A stretch of DNA of 34,940 nt from Flavobacterium sp. UBA5153. GTDB lineage: Bacteria; Bacteroidota; Bacteroidia; Flavobacteriales; Flavobacteriaceae. The notes under the pieces are model-generated. The model was not told where the DNA came from and did not search any database. It saw nothing but the letters and a program-made list of their open reading frames with translations. The first letter of the stretch is position 1. The number at the start of each line of letters is the position of its first letter. The DNA is taken from assembly GCA_002413745.1 (NCBI GenBank), contig DHXP01000052.1, positions 1 to 34,940 on the forward strand, written 5' to 3'. Position numbers and translations under genes: made by a program. This document shows, piece after piece, positions 34,101 through 34,940 of the stretch.

Positions 34101-34251
34101 CTTTTATCTTAACTTTTAAAAAATCTATTTTAGTGGTACTTATGGTCTTTTCCCCTGCATGGATAGGACTCCATGCTAAACTTAAACAGAGAAAGATCAA
34201 TATCTTCCCTTGTAATAAAAATTTAGTTTTTGAAAACGTAGTTATATTCAT
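31135..34251 (-). CDS. susC: SusC/RagA-family TonB-dependent outer-membrane transporter
   Basis: A 1038-residue importer of oligosaccharides. The signal peptide ends near residue 32 ('SLAWSPIHA'). A carboxypeptidase-D-like Ig domain (about 48-125, 'IKGRVTSSKDTLPLPGATVT') precedes the conserved 'ALEEVVVVGYG'. The plug domain (about 140-255, ending 'IYGNRAANGVILITTKRG') follows, then a 22-strand barrel ending in 'IFSFGLNATF', with the terminal aromatic residue required for membrane insertion. It is the first gene of the PUL and is followed by its SusD partner. The preceding 690 bases have no exact TAnnTTTG element on its strand, so expression probably needs an activator. Confidence 0.97.
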   Translation of the reverse strand: MNITTFSKTKFLLQGKILIFLCLSLAWSPIHAGEKTISTTKIDFLKVKIKGRVTSSKDTLPLPGATVTVKGTAIAALTDMDGNFEIAADSGDVLVFTSIGFKTKELLLNNQTKIAISLEEDSTALEEVVVVGYGTQKKVNLTGAVGSVQMDELKSRPITNASLALQGTVSGVYALQNSGKPGGDDAVINIRGVGTLNNSNPLVLIDGFPGSMSDVNSNDIKSISVLKDAASAAIYGNRAANGVILITTKRGSEGKLTVSYSNYFGVQQATSLPKVLNSVDYATLYDEAQVNSGVTVPKYSQADIAKYAAHNDPLYPDNNYFKIYYNKATMSNHSLNVSGGNENLHYAFMAGHLEQEGILVGGNYVKTDFRANVDAFLLKDKKLRFSFRSSGNKGTRIEPRDEWSNKWYATTAPVYQLTNAAGQWVGLDGGNNFYGETKTGSTSIITRYTFNGQIEAEYNFFKDLSAQVTYGYNVVSSNTNAFHANVVIANSAGATKTLTSDLSVADGLDTQSLFTTLLKYKKSIGDHQFNVLAGYSEEEFNWSWNSGYRSKFLSNSQRILSLGDPSTQTNNAGATALGLQSVFGRINYAYAQKYLFEANVRKDGSSRFADGHRWGTFPSFSAGWVLSKENFLKEVNWLNLLKLRASWGQLGNQNINSLYAASSVLSTGQNYSLAGVLYPGVATTGLVNTDTTWETSTQTNFGVDLGIQNSFDIGLDYFVKKTTGILMQLPIPVTLGNLSAPYQNVGGVENKGLELIVTYKKTFSNDLKLKSTVSLSHVVNKVTDLAGTGPIMNGPKVLKEGYAINSFYGYEKEGLYQISDFTWQNSSDPNIAPGSRNYVLKSGVVKVSNYNALPGDIKFKDLNGDGVVDLDHDRTVTGKQFPDLSYSWNLNAEWKNFDLGVFFQGVKGIQGYTSTEVSSEFSNFSNSGDWWKNRWTPTNPTNDMPRVTLDDARRNINSTFYQEDASYLRLKNIELGYSLDKKMLAKAGINSIRLYGNVQNVFTITKFKGFDPEQTVGETRAQAYPQVRIFSFGLNATF

Positions 34252-34940
34252 AAATTTTAGTTTTTAAGACTCTCATTTTTAGAAAACAATTAAAATGAAA
34301 GGCTATTATGGTTAAATAGTTAATGTTTTTATTCTTTTTTTTATTCCTAAACAACTTGACCTAATATAATTGCATTACTCAATCACTTTGGCAAATCATT
34401 TGGTTTATGATGGCTCACAGCTAAAAACTGCCCTCTACAATCTACTTTGATGCGATTAAATCAAGGAATTAATTGTATAGTTTTCCTCTAAACACATCAA
34501 ATAAAACCTCTAAATCATAGTACTTGTACTATGGGTTTATTTTAAAATTTCCTTTCTATGCTGAAATTTAAGGAATATTCTTTTTGATTAATCGGGATAC
34601 TTCTTTTTCATACTTTCATTTTTTTTTGGTTAGTTAAAAATTATATTGTTTGTTTATGCCCGCAGTATTCTACTGCGGACGTGGGTAAATAAAGTAGTAA
34701 AACCAACACTTACAATTCTCTGCTAAAGGAAATTTTTCAGATTGATGTAAATTTTATATCTACCTAAAACAAACACTTATAAAATGCACAACACTTTGTT
34801 CTTAACAATTATAACCACAAAGTAATGGTTAGTTCAAAAGTTTCAGGAGGGGTAAATTGGTAAAAAAAGGAGGTCAAATTTGCAATCAAATAGTTTTTTA
34901 TGTAAAAAAAATACGAAATAAGTAATGGTTAAAATTTAAT
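34252..34940. other. Gene-free region upstream of susC with palindromes and direct repeats
   Basis: 689 bases without a credible gene. Directly visible are the perfect palindrome CATAGTAC-TT-GTACTATG (34516-34533), the perfect stem CCGCAGTA-TTC-TACTGCGG (34660-34678) followed by ACGTGGG, and the 12-mer AAGTAATGGTTA at 34820-34831 and again at 34920-34931, exactly 100 bases apart. Similar GGAGG-(G)GTAAATT-type motifs lie near 34847 and 34869. These may be operator or REP-like elements controlling the PUL. The regulator gene is not in the window. Confidence 0.45.

Noticed and set aside
1-34940. CRISPR array, prophage genes or conjugation genes
   Set aside because: No regularly spaced repeats, cas genes, phage structural genes or transfer genes were found. 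The only mobile traces are the REP pair, the attC-like sites, the excisionase remnant and the IS3 fragment.

Overview
The window looks like a chromosomal segment of a Flavobacterium-like member of the Bacteroidota. The evidence is the low GC content, a SusC/SusD pair, sites close to the Bacteroidota promoter pattern (a TTG element, about 19 bases, then TAnnTTTG), almost no Shine-Dalgarno sequences, and Bacteroidota-type protein sequences throughout.

Layout. (1) 1-3300 is a gene-poor accessory block: a DUF3754-type membrane protein, then small unrecognised genes, a paired REP-like palindrome, and two structured sites that resemble integron attC recombination sites. Near-identical 44-base terminator copies lie on both sides of this block. 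(2) 3325-9546 (minus strand) is a complete four-gene tripartite efflux operon in the order TetR regulator, outer-membrane factor, membrane-fusion protein, RND pump. Its promoter overlaps a dyad that is probably the TetR operator. (3) 9713-21747 is mostly core genome: a polyprenyl synthetase, a small conserved protein, a GH28-type pectin hydrolase, a small beta-barrel protein, the E1 and E2 subunits of 2-oxoglutarate dehydrogenase, a GH16-like lipoprotein beside a retropepsin-like protease, TatD, an acyltransferase and a type I asparaginase. (4) At 21810 lies tRNA-Ser(GGA). It is followed by a terminator, a tandem GGGGCATAAA motif and the C-terminal remnant of an excisionase-like DNA-binding protein. 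This is the scar of an integrative element that used the tRNA gene. (5) 22136-34251 (minus strand) is a polysaccharide utilization locus (PUL): SusC, SusD, GH2 beta-galactosidase, a broken IS3 orfA, GH27 with an inserted NPCBM domain, and a two-domain GH43. (6) The last 690 bases hold no gene but carry palindromes and repeats upstream of susC.

How the parts work together. In the PUL, SusD would capture a galactose- and arabinose-containing glycan at the surface and SusC would import it. GH43, GH27 and GH2 would then remove arabinofuranosyl, alpha-galactosyl or beta-arabinopyranosyl, and beta-galactosyl units. No sensor or regulator for this locus lies inside the window, so it may lie beyond the right edge. 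The most unusual structures are the attC-like cassette near 2.3-3.2 kb and the tRNA-Ser/excisionase scar whose break falls exactly at the last codons of the PUL.
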